64,000 nt of DNA from FEN-1099 sp964511015. GTDB lineage: Bacteria; Lernaellota; Lernaellaia; Lernaellales; Lernaellaceae. The position numbers and the translations under genes were made by a program. Shown here piece by piece: positions 9,301 to 18,380 of the stretch (positions within the stretch are counted from its first letter, which is position 1; the number at the start of each line of letters is the position of its first letter). The stretch spans positions 75,657-139,656 of the forward strand of contig CAZEDX010000001.1 in assembly GCA_964511015.1 (NCBI GenBank), in the 5' to 3' direction. The notes below the pieces were generated by a model. It ran no database searches. It was not told where the DNA came from and was given only the letters and a program-made list of their open reading frames with translations.

Positions 9301-10592
9301 ACAAGGACCGGGTGGTGATCATCGCTGGTGTGGCCAACAAAGTTGAGCCCTATGACGAAGCCGACGTCCTACAACTGCAGTTGTTCATGGACGGAGTATG
9401 GAAGATCGTCATGCGTCTGCGGGCAGAGGAAGAAAAGTCCCGGCTGGAGGAACAACTTCGGCAATCGCACAAGATGGAAGCGGTGGGTCGTTTGGCCGGC
9501 GGGGTGGCACACGATTTCAACAACATCTTGACCGGAATTACCGGCTACACGGAAATGCTGCTGGATTCGCTCAACACCAATGACCCGATGCGCGCGGACT
9601 TAATGGAAATCAAGACGGCGGCAGATCGAGCTACTGCGTTGACCACCCAGTTGCTGGCCTTCAGTCGCAAACAGGTGATTGCTCCGGTGGTGCTCGACTT
9701 GAACGAGTTGTTGTCGGCGTCAGCGAAGATGCTCAAGCGACTAATCGGTGAGGATATTGATTTCATCTTCCTGCCGGGCGACAAACTGGCCCGGGTCAAG
9801 GCCGATCCCGGCCAGCTCGAGCAAACAATTGTCAATCTTGCGATCAATGCCCGCGACGCCATGCCACACGGCGGCAAATTGATCATCCAAACCGCCAACG
9901 CGAAACTCGATGAAGAGTATTGTAAAAGCCACTCCGACGCAGTGCCTGGGGAATACGTCATGCTGGCGGTGAGTGACAACGGCACCGGCATGGACCAGGA
10001 AGTGCTAGAACACCTATTTGAACCCTTCTTCACCACGAAGGAAAAGGGACGTGGCACTGGTCTGGGTCTTTCGATGGTATACGGCATCATCAAGCAGAAC
10101 AAAGGATCGATCAACGTTTACTCCGAAATCAATCGCGGTACTACCTTCAAGTTGTTTTTGCCGTCAGTGGCCGAAGAACCGAGACCTCTTGTCCGACATC
10201 CGGCGATGTCTGAGATTCCCCACGGCGTCGAGACAATTCTATTGGTGGAAGACGAGGAAATGGTTCGCAATCTAACCACCAAGATTCTTGAACGCCAAGG
10301 TTACAAAGTCATAGTGGCGGCCAACGGGGGCGAGGCAAGACTGCAATTTGAAAAGCGGCGGGACCAAATCGATCTGTTATTGACCGACGTGATCATGCCA
10401 CGGATGGATGGTCGCAAACTCAGCGAGACGCTCAGGAAGGAGCGTCCGTCGATGAAAGTGTTGTTCATGTCCGGCTACACCGAGGACACGATCGCTCACC
10501 ATGGCGTTCTGGAACCGGGCACACCGTTCGTACAGAAGCCCTTTACCATTGAGGCCCTGACGCGCAAAGTCCGCGAAGTGTTGGATTCGTGA
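6333..10592 (+). CDS. Multi-PAS hybrid sensor histidine kinase (CHASE4-like, HAMP, PAS, GAF, HisKA, HATPase, REC)
   Basis: A 1419-residue inner-membrane sensor. Start is TTG 6333 with GGGAG seven bases upstream. Order: TM1 (residues 5-27); periplasmic CHASE4-type domain to about 265, with the NxDYACWDDTYAF motif of that family; TM2 about 270-295; HAMP (RRLGRLTNAVRRIGEK); about four PAS/PAC units (about 350-860); a GAF-like domain (about 870-1030, SVPVLDKDRVVIIAGVANK); HisKA with H in GGVAHDFNNILTGITGY; HATPase with NLAINARDAM, DNGTGMD and GRGTGLGLSMVYGI; receiver with LLVEDEE and LLTDVIMPRMDG (phospho-Asp) at the C-terminus. This NtrB-like HisKA plus C-terminal receiver is a common phosphorelay layout. 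No adjacent response regulator. Convergent with the peptidase gene, one base apart. Confidence 0.93.
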   Translation: MTIRAKIILAVAIALAGLAAGTGWFSARYMVAAAEVADRNAITQKTQIVLGAIQNALNEINRANTDYACWDDTYAFIEDHNQKYVQSNLVPDTFVNNRIGVMVFIDARGQVVHAEGYDLNSKTKRTVPADLLSAVRVGGALFAQVAAGKEVVGFYQLRDGLYLLSLSPILTSNYNGVPRGSLLFARPFDEAELNRFREITQQEMNIYPLDAAGMPAEISEIASSLNAHQTVVVKIDSDSQIGGYVLLQDVLGRPLFVVHVADQRTHHNAVRRDIRRLISSLLFVSVCVIVVLILSLEGVVLRRLGRLTNAVRRIGEKRDLDQRIPSEGGDELAELGVAFNDLMQTLQHDTEERIRAERALRDAEYSARTFNDALQDAMMLLDSEARVLDHNESAARSLHKTSDQILGRVAFTLINPALVAVRREHFERVLKTGEPQRFDDEWNGRWYDNSFSPIFNAEGKVHRVAAIVREITERKLAEDALRKSEARYRLLAENGSEVVWIMGLDLRFSYVSPSIKRLQGVTPEEAMEMGPMNLLTPASWELVQKRFAEEIAAEETGARDPGRVITLEIEELHKAGYTIWAENLVSFVRDENGKVTGLLGITRDVTERHRVQEALRESERGLRRLTENMTDLILEVDQEGIRRYVSPSHRGVLGLNIEKMIDSPWFDIVHPDDLPNVLAAFAAGIANRNSATLEYRCCDGWGKSRWLETVVSPMYDESGVFTGAVLASRDITQRKQAEQALQNSERLFRSLIENATDVAALLDREGNVLYQSPAVTRNFGWDPSELIGRPAVDPVHPDDVPRVLNTLQQLIRRPGGVDLVTFRFRDKSGNWRYVETIGQNQLDVPGINAIVINTRDVTERRRSDEAARLGELRMRALYDLSQHEFKSENELIEYALEEAVRLTSSHIAYVHFVTADQENLQSFYWSETVRRTCSIPGERHYPLSVAGVWADSARIRRPVVHNEFSRLLGRRGYPEGHPWLTRHVSVPVLDKDRVVIIAGVANKVEPYDEADVLQLQLFMDGVWKIVMRLRAEEEKSRLEEQLRQSHKMEAVGRLAGGVAHDFNNILTGITGYTEMLLDSLNTNDPMRADLMEIKTAADRATALTTQLLAFSRKQVIAPVVLDLNELLSASAKMLKRLIGEDIDFIFLPGDKLARVKADPGQLEQTIVNLAINARDAMPHGGKLIIQTANAKLDEEYCKSHSDAVPGEYVMLAVSDNGTGMDQEVLEHLFEPFFTTKEKGRGTGLGLSMVYGIIKQNKGSINVYSEINRGTTFKLFLPSVAEEPRPLVRHPAMSEIPHGVETILLVEDEEMVRNLTTKILERQGYKVIVAANGGEARLQFEKRRDQIDLLLTDVIMPRMDGRKLSETLRKERPSMKVLFMSGYTEDTIAHHGVLEPGTPFVQKPFTIEALTRKVREVLDS

Positions 10593-10593
10593 T

Positions 10594-12936
10594 TTACCGC
10601 GCGACCTTCTTCAGCATGTTTGGCCAGGCATCAATACGCGCAAGCCATTGTTCTGTCGTTAAGACGGCATCACTTGCGCCTTGGAGGTTGCGCAGTTCCA
10701 GGTAGGCCGCGCGGGCGCCGGCCAAGTCACCGTCCATAAATCGCGCATAACCCAGCGCTGACCAGGCTTCCTGCACGAGTGCCGGATGGGGCAATCCCAA
10801 CGCCAATGCTCGTTGCAGGGCGGCTGCCGTCTGAGGAAAGGCACCGTCGGTCAACATCCGTTTGGCGGTCAAGTACCAAAGCACAGGGTCATCGGGATGA
10901 TCTTTCAAGGCGTCCACCAACAGCCAGCGGGTGGCACGTGGGTTGCCCAAGTTCGTCAGGTAATTGCGGATCTCGGCCTCCACCTCGCCGTGATAGAACG
11001 CGTATTGCGCGCAGGCGGCTTCTCGAACCAGAGAGGGCAAGAGGTCGGCGGCGAGAATTCTTTCATAGAGTTTCTTGGCCAAAGCGATGTCTTGACGCCT
11101 CCAAGCCAGTTCCGCAACAATCGCGTCGGCTTGTTGGGCGATGATCTGACTACCTACCACTTGGCCGTCTCGATTGCGGGCCGGGCGTTCGCGTGTCCCT
11201 TGTGCCGCGCTGACGTCGTTGGCCAGTATTTCCGCCAAAGCCAATTGCTCAGTACGTAACAAGGGGACCAGACGGCGACGCGCCAAACGAATGTCATCCT
11301 TGTCGAGCTGTGCAGCTTCTTGGAACAACAGATCGGCGCGGTGAAAATAGTTGCGCGAGAGCTGTCGGTCGGCTTCTTCGGTCAAGCGGCCGATCTCGCG
11401 TGGGCAGCGTGCTTCGAAGATCGATTTGGCTCCAAAACGATGTTGGGCGCGGGCGATTTCCGCATCGCTTAGAGTCGCTTCGATGGTCGTGAGATGGTTG
11501 AGCCAGTCCTTTTCCAATTGTGCTAGCGGGCGTCCAAACTTACGGTCAAGATCGCCCCAACGATAGGCGGCCAGGAGCTTGGCGCCGCCACCGGGTTGGC
11601 GGGCAAGGTAACGGATGAAACTGCCAGCGGCGGTGTACGAGCGTGACCCGGCATCGGCCCAGAATCGGAACCCCATGATGCGGGGAATACGAGGCAAACG
11701 GTCGATCGCCTTCATGCCGGCGGCCCAGCGATCGAGATCCTGATCCATCTGCATCGGGCCGCCAAATGCCACGGCAATTCCTTCGGTTAACGCGATGCGT
11801 GGAGAGAAACCGACCACGGGCAGGCCGTGGTCGCTGAGCATCACGTGGATCATTTCGTGGTGGAGAATCTCAATTGGGAAGTCCTCGAAATTAAGATGCA
11901 TCTGGTGCTGCGCGCCACGCGCCAGTTCCGTGCCGCCGGCGCCGATCCAATCTTTCTTGCTCGACTCGCTAGGGTAGATCCAACTGGCAATACGATGCGG
12001 ATAGCGCAAGCCGAGTTCGCGCTCGATCTGCGCGAAAAAGAACTCGTGGTCGGCGGCAATTGCGCGAATCTGTCGCTCTATGTCAGCGCGACGAGGGTAG
12101 TAGATGTCGAAATGTTCCGTACGCAGGTGGCCATCCAAATGCTTCCGCAGATGAACCTCGTCCATATCGAAACCGAGAGAGAAGCGCGCCGAATACAGGC
12201 CGATGGCCGTTCCGAGCAAGACGATCAGCGCGATGATCGTACCGGCAGTGGGTCGCGCCCAATGCCCCTCGTGGCGCCAGGCCCAATAGGCATTCAGCGT
12301 CACAACAACCAAGCCGGCAACCGCCAGGTTCAACAGTCGGTACGATAACAGAGCCCCGCTTGGTGAAGCGGCGGCATCGTAAATTGGTCCAGGGAAATAG
12401 CCGAAGAACGTATTGTAGAACCACACCGCCGGGCCCGCGACAAACCGGGCGGCTGACCAGGCAACCGTCAGCAACGAAAACAAAAATACGGCGAGGATGG
12501 CGCAACGGGTCCGTAAAAAGACGGTGCCGAAAACCAGTCCCCAAGCGCCCGCGTAGGCCACAGTAACAAGCGGCAATAGCACAAAGAACCCGGCCCCTCG
12601 CCAAGGCGAACATGGTGGCGTCCAAAGGGCCGCAACGAACAAACCAACCAGCGAGAGACAGGTCGCTGCTCCATGAACGAAAATGATCTCGGCCCAAAGC
12701 GCAACCGCATCGACAGAACCCGCATCGGAAGGGGTTGCGCGCCTCAGGATAATTATTGCCAATGGACCGCCGAGCAGGCCGGCAACAATGCCCACGGCAA
12801 GCGAGAATTCAAGGCCGAGGTAGTCAGTCAGCGGCAGGAAAGCCAGAACAAATCCAAGCACCAGATAGATACCTGCCGGAACAAAAAACAATCGAGAGCC
12901 AAAGAGGGCGCGAAGGGTGGCTGGCCGCCGGATCAT
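10594..12936 (-). CDS. Polytopic membrane protein with HEXXH metallopeptidase (peptidase MA-like) and TPR-like C-terminus
   Basis: 780 residues. The first 260 contain about seven hydrophobic segments. Then comes a gluzincin-like domain: LHHEMIHVML supplies the HEXXH zinc motif (HEMIH) and LTEGIAVAFGG a plausible third Glu ligand, as in peptidase MA/M1-like proteins. The last 280 residues are Ala/Leu-rich helical repeats of TPR type (AALQRALALGLPHPALVQEAW and similar). It should be an inner-membrane protease with its catalytic part on one side and a scaffold. The ATG overlaps the stop of the upstream DUF4388 gene by four bases, so the two are translationally coupled. Last gene of the parA-led group; it may act on envelope proteins (inference). 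Confidence 0.75.
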   Translation of the reverse strand: MIRRPATLRALFGSRLFFVPAGIYLVLGFVLAFLPLTDYLGLEFSLAVGIVAGLLGGPLAIIILRRATPSDAGSVDAVALWAEIIFVHGAATCLSLVGLFVAALWTPPCSPWRGAGFFVLLPLVTVAYAGAWGLVFGTVFLRTRCAILAVFLFSLLTVAWSAARFVAGPAVWFYNTFFGYFPGPIYDAAASPSGALLSYRLLNLAVAGLVVVTLNAYWAWRHEGHWARPTAGTIIALIVLLGTAIGLYSARFSLGFDMDEVHLRKHLDGHLRTEHFDIYYPRRADIERQIRAIAADHEFFFAQIERELGLRYPHRIASWIYPSESSKKDWIGAGGTELARGAQHQMHLNFEDFPIEILHHEMIHVMLSDHGLPVVGFSPRIALTEGIAVAFGGPMQMDQDLDRWAAGMKAIDRLPRIPRIMGFRFWADAGSRSYTAAGSFIRYLARQPGGGAKLLAAYRWGDLDRKFGRPLAQLEKDWLNHLTTIEATLSDAEIARAQHRFGAKSIFEARCPREIGRLTEEADRQLSRNYFHRADLLFQEAAQLDKDDIRLARRRLVPLLRTEQLALAEILANDVSAAQGTRERPARNRDGQVVGSQIIAQQADAIVAELAWRRQDIALAKKLYERILAADLLPSLVREAACAQYAFYHGEVEAEIRNYLTNLGNPRATRWLLVDALKDHPDDPVLWYLTAKRMLTDGAFPQTAAALQRALALGLPHPALVQEAWSALGYARFMDGDLAGARAAYLELRNLQGASDAVLTTEQWLARIDAWPNMLKKVAR

Positions 12937-14624
12937 TTCTGAGTGGCCGGTTGCGGACGAAACGTGTTGAAGAACGGGTCCAACTTTGCGGCTTCTTCCA
13001 GCAAGCGACTACTTTCTTCGGGGTCGCTGGCCAACTTCGCCGACCAGAAGAGTCTCGTCGCCCGCTGAAAATCCTCGGCGTCTTTTAGCTGCGGGTCCAG
13101 ACGAAGCGCTTCATCCAAAGCACGTATCGAACCGGCCATGTCGTCTTTAAACAACTCGCGGGCTTGGGCCAATAACTGCTTGGCGCGGGCGGTGTCTCTG
13201 GTCGTCGGACCGGCGTTGATCTGCTGTAATAGACGATCATGACGTTCGAACACTTGCGCTGCGTCGCGCAACACGTGAACCGCGAACAATACCGAAACGA
13301 CCAGCAACGCCGCGACCGCAACCGCGAGGTAGCGAAGTGCGGCTGCCCGGTCGAGCAACGGTGAACGCTTTTCGAACTTGATTGTCGGCACTTGGTACAA
13401 CGGCGGATCGCCCGGCAAGGGAACTGGAGGCTCGATCGGCGCCGCCTCGTTTTCCACGGTTGGAAGCCCTTCGATCAGGGGAGAGGGCGAGCCTTCGACC
13501 TGCCGGCTGAAGGTCACCGGGCGTTCCTGAGGCATTTCCGAGGCCACGATGGCGTGCGCGATCAACAACGCCAGGAAAAACCTTTTCGTTTCCAGCGAGG
13601 AGGCAACAGAACTACTGAGCAGAGCCTCAACTTTTCGTTGTCCGTCGATGGCGAGCAAGAGTTGCTTTTCCGCCGGAGACAGTTCGACCTCGGCAAATTG
13701 GAACGCGGTCCAGACGGTCGGCACGAGGTAGCAGTCCAACGGCGGCATCAAGGCGTCCAAGTCATTCTCAGTCATGCCGATGCATAGGCCGTCGACAATC
13801 AGGCGGAACGGGTGATGGAGCAGGTGCGGGGCCGGGTTGGGAGGACCGTCACGTAGCGAGACTTCCGCTTCCTCCCACTCAAAGACGGACATGACGATCG
13901 ATGCATATTGATCCCGCAGCGCATCCTCAAGAACATCGCGGCTCAAGTGGCCGCGGGCCACGAATTCTTCGCCGATTTTGCGGTTGGAGGTGGGTAACGC
14001 GCGCTCGACTTCGTTGAGCGCATGTTCGCTGACCAGTCGCCGGGCCAGCAGCATTTTGCCGAGCCAGTCGCTCTCGACACTCGAGGATGCCGAGCGAATC
14101 CAGCCATCGACGAAATGAAGGTTCTTGTGCACGCGTTGACCACGGAAGGTGACAATGCCGTTCAATTCGAACAGGAAACAGGCAAATAGGAAGGCCGGCA
14201 ACTCATCTTTGTCCAGCCGCCAGGAATAGACGAACGAGGTCGGCGAGATGGGCGGAGGCAAGAGGCGTTGGACCTCGGTCAGAAACGGACGACATTGCGG
14301 TGTTCGTGGGGCGAACAGGCCGTCTGCGCCTAGCGTGCTCCCGCCATGAGCGGCGGCTTCACCATGGGTAGCGCTCAAGAGAATCGGAGTTTCGGCCAGG
14401 GTGACACCCATCGCGCCGGAGCGGAAGATTTCCACCGGCTTGTTGGAATCCACGCCGGGAAATCCTATGTCAAGAATGATCAGGTCGGGCGGATGATGCA
14501 GAGCTTGCTGCCGGATCTGTGCCAGATCCGCCGCTACCTCTACTTCATAACCCTGTCCCCGGAGCAAGAGAATCATCAAGCTCCGGATCTCGGTTTGACT
14601 TTGCGCCAGCAGGACTTTGGACAT
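12933..14624 (-). CDS. Receiver-DUF4388-transmembrane protein
   Basis: 563 residues. Residues 1-120 look like a receiver domain (KVLLAQSQTEIRSLMILLL, LIILDIGFPGVD with the candidate phospho-Asp), though the acidic pair after strand 1 is replaced by AQ/SQ. Residues about 125-350 match the DUF4388 layout (ELNGIVTFRG, FVARGHLSRDVLEDALRDQYASIVMSVFEW), found in gliding/chemotaxis-type proteins of delta-proteobacteria-like lineages. A Pro-rich linker leads to one TM segment (about residues 430-455, YLAVAVAALLVVSVLFAVHV) and a short helical-repeat tail. Coupled by ATGA overlap to the metallopeptidase downstream. It probably links a signal to the membrane complex of this operon (inference). Confidence 0.75.
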   Translation of the reverse strand: MSKVLLAQSQTEIRSLMILLLRGQGYEVEVAADLAQIRQQALHHPPDLIILDIGFPGVDSNKPVEIFRSGAMGVTLAETPILLSATHGEAAAHGGSTLGADGLFAPRTPQCRPFLTEVQRLLPPPISPTSFVYSWRLDKDELPAFLFACFLFELNGIVTFRGQRVHKNLHFVDGWIRSASSSVESDWLGKMLLARRLVSEHALNEVERALPTSNRKIGEEFVARGHLSRDVLEDALRDQYASIVMSVFEWEEAEVSLRDGPPNPAPHLLHHPFRLIVDGLCIGMTENDLDALMPPLDCYLVPTVWTAFQFAEVELSPAEKQLLLAIDGQRKVEALLSSSVASSLETKRFFLALLIAHAIVASEMPQERPVTFSRQVEGSPSPLIEGLPTVENEAAPIEPPVPLPGDPPLYQVPTIKFEKRSPLLDRAAALRYLAVAVAALLVVSVLFAVHVLRDAAQVFERHDRLLQQINAGPTTRDTARAKQLLAQARELFKDDMAGSIRALDEALRLDPQLKDAEDFQRATRLFWSAKLASDPEESSRLLEEAAKLDPFFNTFRPQPATQK

Positions 14625-14647
14625 GGTGCCCTGCGGTTTTCTACCAA

Positions 14648-15256
14648 CTAGGCCAACAGCAGGATGACGAAGATCGCGCCCGCCGCGCCGACCTTGAGCA
14701 CTAGTTGGGCGTAGTTGGTTTCGTCGTCACTCATGCTGCCGACGAATTTGTAGGAGTTGGGGAAGTACGCGCCGTCGCTTCCTGGAATGGCTCCTTCCTC
14801 GAACAAACCAAGGGTTTCCTGGATCTTGACGGTCATCGCCAGCAGATCCTGCATCCGCTTGCGGTTGAGTTCAATCAGCGAACTGCCGGCGAAAGCGAAG
14901 CCAAAGGCCACACCGCAGAAGAAAAGGCGGAAGATCAAGCGACTGATCCAAGCCCAGGTCGCTGCCTGGCCGAGTACGAACGCCGCGCCAAACGTGATTG
15001 CGACCATGGCGCCGAGCGCAAAGAACAGCACCTTGTCTTCCTTGCCTTTGCGATAAAGCACTTCGTTCTCGTGCATCTTCCACGCGGTCTTGAGAACGTC
15101 GGCCGGGGCGGCCTCCACCGTACGCGGCTCAAACAGGGCGGACGCGGACGCCGCTTTGCCATTCTTCGGCGCGGCTGCCGACTTCGGAGCCTTTTTGGTT
15201 TTGCCGTTGGCGGTAGAGTCGAAGATGTTGTCGAAGCCTTTCTTCTTTTCGGGCAT
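14648..15256 (-). CDS. Small integral membrane protein of the parA operon
   Basis: About 202 residues from ATG 15256, two bases after the parA stop, with AGGAGG inside the end of parA. The N-terminus (about 60 residues) is Lys/Ala-rich and likely disordered. Two hydrophobic segments follow (LFFALGAMVAITFGAAFVLG and LIFRLFFCGVAFGFAFAGSS), then a cytoplasmic helix (NRKRMQDLLAMTVKIQETLG) and a C-terminal hydrophobic tail (VLKVGAAGAIFVILLLA). I do not recognise the family. Position directly after parA suggests it anchors or is positioned by the ATPase. The tail anchor is unusual and could cap a membrane assembly. Confidence 0.7.
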   Translation of the reverse strand: MPEKKKGFDNIFDSTANGKTKKAPKSAAAPKNGKAASASALFEPRTVEAAPADVLKTAWKMHENEVLYRKGKEDKVLFFALGAMVAITFGAAFVLGQAATWAWISRLIFRLFFCGVAFGFAFAGSSLIELNRKRMQDLLAMTVKIQETLGLFEEGAIPGSDGAYFPNSYKFVGSMSDDETNYAQLVLKVGAAGAIFVILLLA

Positions 15257-15257
15257 C

Positions 15258-16031
15258 TCATCCTCCTTCGGCACGCGCCAACACCTCATCGGCGAGGCTT
15301 TCAAAATCAACAGTGCCTTTGCCCTGATCGCTGTTTTCGTAATCGAATATCGTTTGCGCCTTGCTGGGCGCCCCTTTCTGTTTGGTATTGATGCGAATCC
15401 GACTTTTAAAGACCTCGTCGCCGAAGTGGTCCAATAGCGTCTGCTCAACTTGGAACGTGATCGATTCGCGCCGATCATACATGGTGATGACGTAGCCGAG
15501 TACCTTGAGTTTCGGGTGCAGCTTATCGCGCACCTTGCGCACGGTTTCGAGCAGGAACTTTAGGCCAAGCAAAGGCAAGAATTCGCAGGACACTGGCACG
15601 ACAACGAAATCGGCCGCAACCAAAGCGTTGACCGTCAGCAGGCCAAGATAGGGGCCGGTGTCGATGATGGCGTAGTCATACTGGTCGCGAACGGGCGCCA
15701 AGAGGTTCCGCAGAAACAACTCACGGCCCATCATCGCCGCCAGGTTGAGGTCGGCATTGGCCAACGATTCGCCCGCCGGAGCGAGAAATAGGTTCTCTTG
15801 TTTGGTGGGAACGACGATCGAAGCCAGCGAACCCTCATTGAGCAGTATCTCGCACATGCCCGGTTCGCCTTCGCCCAACATACGGTACAACACCTGCGTG
15901 GCATTGCACTGGGCATCGAGGTCGATGAGTAAAACCTTACGGTTGCGGCGAGCCAAGCCAGCGCCAAGATTGACCGCTACCGTTGTCTTACCGACACCGC
16001 CTTTTTGGTTTGCTACGACAATGGTCTTCAT
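15258..16031 (-). CDS. ParA/Soj-family ATPase (orphan)
   Basis: 257 residues from ATG 16031 (MKTIVVANQKGGVGKTTVAV), with the deviant Walker A KGGVGKTT including the signature lysine, switch I region DLDAQCNAT, and Walker B DYAIIDTGPYLGLL. Family members form ATP-dependent dimers that bind DNA or membrane surfaces and position cargo. There is no parB gene or parS-like site next to it; instead it leads three membrane-associated genes on the minus strand. This argues for positioning of a protein complex rather than chromosome segregation (inference from context). About 76 bases separate it from rlmN upstream. Confidence 0.88.
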   Translation of the reverse strand: MKTIVVANQKGGVGKTTVAVNLGAGLARRNRKVLLIDLDAQCNATQVLYRMLGEGEPGMCEILLNEGSLASIVVPTKQENLFLAPAGESLANADLNLAAMMGRELFLRNLLAPVRDQYDYAIIDTGPYLGLLTVNALVAADFVVVPVSCEFLPLLGLKFLLETVRKVRDKLHPKLKVLGYVITMYDRRESITFQVEQTLLDHFGDEVFKSRIRINTKQKGAPSKAQTIFDYENSDQGKGTVDFESLADEVLARAEGG

Positions 16032-16107
16032 CGCCCTTACACCCATTATCAAAAAGCAGACAAGAGTTACCATCGGGGCCGGGGACTGTCAATCGAATGT
16101 GGGCCGG

Positions 16108-17157
16108 TTATTGTGGCTGTTTCATTAATCGATGGCGGTCATGAACAGCGAGTTGACCGCAAGCAGCCAGGATGTCACGACCGCGCGATTTACGGACGAT
16201 CACTGTCAGGTTCTTGTCCATCAGGATTTGTTGGAAACGAAGCACGGTCGCCTCGTCGGGGGCGGACAGGTCGGAACCGTCAAACGAATTGCAGGCGATG
16301 AGGTTGATCTTCGGCCGCAACGATTTCACCAGGTTGGCCAGCCGGCGGGCGTGTTCGTCGGAGTCATTCACCCCAGCGACCAATGCATATTCGAAGGTCA
16401 GGCGGCGCCGGTGTGCTAAGGGGTAGCGTTTGCAGGCGGCCAGCAACTCGGCCAAGGGGTACTTCTTGTTGATCGGCATCAGCCGATTGCGCGTTTCGTC
16501 GTCTGCCGCGTGCAAGCTGATCGCCAAACTGACTTCCACCTTCTGCCCCAAGCGGTCCATTTCCGGCACGACGCCGGCGGTCGACAAGGTTATCTTGCGC
16601 GGGCTCAGATTCGCGCCGTGATCATCGCGCCAGATACGCACGGCATCAACCACCTGATCGAAGTTGTCCAGCGGTTCCCCCATGCCCATCAGCACAATGT
16701 TCGTGATGCGGCGGTCGGGGTAGGTACGCTGGGTGGCATATAATTGCTCGACGATTTCTGCGGTGGTTAGATTTCGCACCCAGCCCATGGTGCCGGTCCG
16801 GCAGAAGCGGCAACCAAAACGGCAACCGATCTGCGAACTGACGCACAAGGTGAGCCGGCGGTCTTCGGGGATCAACACGCACTCGACCAGGTGGCCGTCA
16901 TCGGTGCGCAGACCCAGTTTACAGGTGCCGTCTTCGCTACGCTGTTCCTCCACCACCGGTAGACGCATCAGGTGATAATGCTGCGCCAAGTCTGCCCGTA
17001 AATCCTTGGCGACGTCGGTCATTTCATCGAATGAAGCGGCGTCACGCCGGTGTAACCAGGCGAAAACCTGTCGCGCACGGAAGGGACGATGACCTAACGT
17101 CGCGAATTCGGCCTCCAATACGGGTAACGGTAGACTCTTGATGCTGCGTGGATTCAC
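16108..17157 (-). CDS. rlmN: Dual-specificity RNA methyltransferase RlmN
   Basis: 349 residues, full length for RlmN. Methylates C2 of A2503 in 23S rRNA and A37 in certain tRNAs by radical SAM chemistry. The N-terminal accessory domain (FRARQVFAWLHRRDAASFDEMTDV) is typical. The cluster motif is GCRFGCRFC (CxxxCxxC) followed by TGTMGWVRNLT. A conserved Cys upstream (LTLCVSSQIG) and one in the C-terminal RGRDILAACGQL provide the methyl-carrying and resolving cysteines. The start overlaps the end of the upstream oxidoreductase by four bases (coupled). Confident by every family motif. Confidence 0.96.
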   Translation of the reverse strand: MNPRSIKSLPLPVLEAEFATLGHRPFRARQVFAWLHRRDAASFDEMTDVAKDLRADLAQHYHLMRLPVVEEQRSEDGTCKLGLRTDDGHLVECVLIPEDRRLTLCVSSQIGCRFGCRFCRTGTMGWVRNLTTAEIVEQLYATQRTYPDRRITNIVLMGMGEPLDNFDQVVDAVRIWRDDHGANLSPRKITLSTAGVVPEMDRLGQKVEVSLAISLHAADDETRNRLMPINKKYPLAELLAACKRYPLAHRRRLTFEYALVAGVNDSDEHARRLANLVKSLRPKINLIACNSFDGSDLSAPDEATVLRFQQILMDKNLTVIVRKSRGRDILAACGQLAVHDRHRLMKQPQ

Positions 17158-18380
17158 GCCGACAACTCCGCCGCGCTCTGGCCGGCCACGTGCCCGGTGG
17201 AAAACGCTGCTTGCAGGTTGTACCCACCGCTTTGGCCGTCAATGTCCAGCACCTCACCACAGAAAAACAACCCGGGCACGATCTTGCTCGCCATCGTGCG
17301 TGGATCAACCTCGGTAAGCGTCACTCCGCCGGCGGTGACCAGTGCTTGCGCCCAGCCGCCGGTGCCGGTTACCGGGAAAGCCAGGTCTTTGCACAGTGCA
17401 CCAAGGGCCTGTCGTTGCTGGCGACTGACCTCACCGCAGCGCCGGTCGATATCGAGCTTGAGCCGTTTGACAAACAACGGGATCAGCGCCGCCGGTAGAA
17501 GGCCTTCCAAAACGGATTGCAGATGTGCCTTGCCATCGCGTTCACAGTCGCGGCGCAGACGGGCATCGAGTTTCTCCTGGTTGAGCGCCGGCTTTAGGTC
17601 AAGCGAGACCCGCGGTTTGGACAGACCGGCGACGTCACGCGCCAGTTGCAGTGGTATCGGGCCTTCGAGATTCTTGCCATTGAAAGTGGCCTCGCCGAAA
17701 CCGTCACGGATGACGCGGTCGCCGTCTAGTAACGTGACCTTTACGTTGCGCAACTCGGCGCGCAAGTCAGGCAGAGTGTTCGCGATGAACAAAGGCGCCA
17801 GCGCGGGACGTGGAGTGACTACCTGATGCCCCAGCTCGTGGGCGAAACGGTAGCCGTCACCGGTCGAACCGGTCGCCGGATAGCTCTGACCACCGGTGGC
17901 GATGATCAACCGGGCGGTGGACAGTGTATAGCGTGGTCCGATGATCTGGAAACCATCGCTCGTGCGCTCGATTCGGCTCGCTGGCGTTTCGGTCCGAACG
18001 GCGGCGCCGGACGCCCGGGCATAGCGGTATAACGCATTGACGACATCGCTGGCTTTGCCGGAGGTGGGAAAGACTCGTCCGCCTCGCTCAACCGTGCAAG
18101 GGACTTGACGGCGTTCCAAGAGTTCGATGGTGTCGCGAACGAAAAACCGTGAGAAGGCGGAACGCAGGAAGTCGCCGCCGCTGCGGTAGCCGTCTAGAAA
18201 CAGATCGACAGGCTTGTCGTTGGTTACATTGGAGCGGCCTTTGCCGGAAATGCCGACCTTCCGCGCGATCTTGGGCATTTTTTCGCACACCAGTACTTGG
18301 GCGTGATGTCGCGCCGCAGTTCCCGCTGCCACCAACCCCGACGCGCCGCCGCCGATCACAATGATGTCCCAGCGCTCCAT
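17154..18380 (-). CDS. HI0933/YhiN-family flavoprotein (NAD(P)/FAD-dependent oxidoreductase)
   Basis: 408 residues. N-terminal FAD-binding motif IVIGGGASGLVAAGTAAR, then KVGISGKGRSNVTN, the family signature, and the C-terminal ITAGGV-like segment (VTAGGVTLTEVDPRTMASK) with GLFFCGEVLDIDGQSGGYNLQAA closing the flavin site. Members are widespread flavoproteins of unsettled function. Four-base overlap with rlmN downstream. Divergent from the nagZ-like gene across about 70 bases, which should contain both promoters. Confidence 0.92.
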   Translation of the reverse strand: MERWDIIVIGGGASGLVAAGTAARHHAQVLVCEKMPKIARKVGISGKGRSNVTNDKPVDLFLDGYRSGGDFLRSAFSRFFVRDTIELLERRQVPCTVERGGRVFPTSGKASDVVNALYRYARASGAAVRTETPASRIERTSDGFQIIGPRYTLSTARLIIATGGQSYPATGSTGDGYRFAHELGHQVVTPRPALAPLFIANTLPDLRAELRNVKVTLLDGDRVIRDGFGEATFNGKNLEGPIPLQLARDVAGLSKPRVSLDLKPALNQEKLDARLRRDCERDGKAHLQSVLEGLLPAALIPLFVKRLKLDIDRRCGEVSRQQRQALGALCKDLAFPVTGTGGWAQALVTAGGVTLTEVDPRTMASKIVPGLFFCGEVLDIDGQSGGYNLQAAFSTGHVAGQSAAELSA

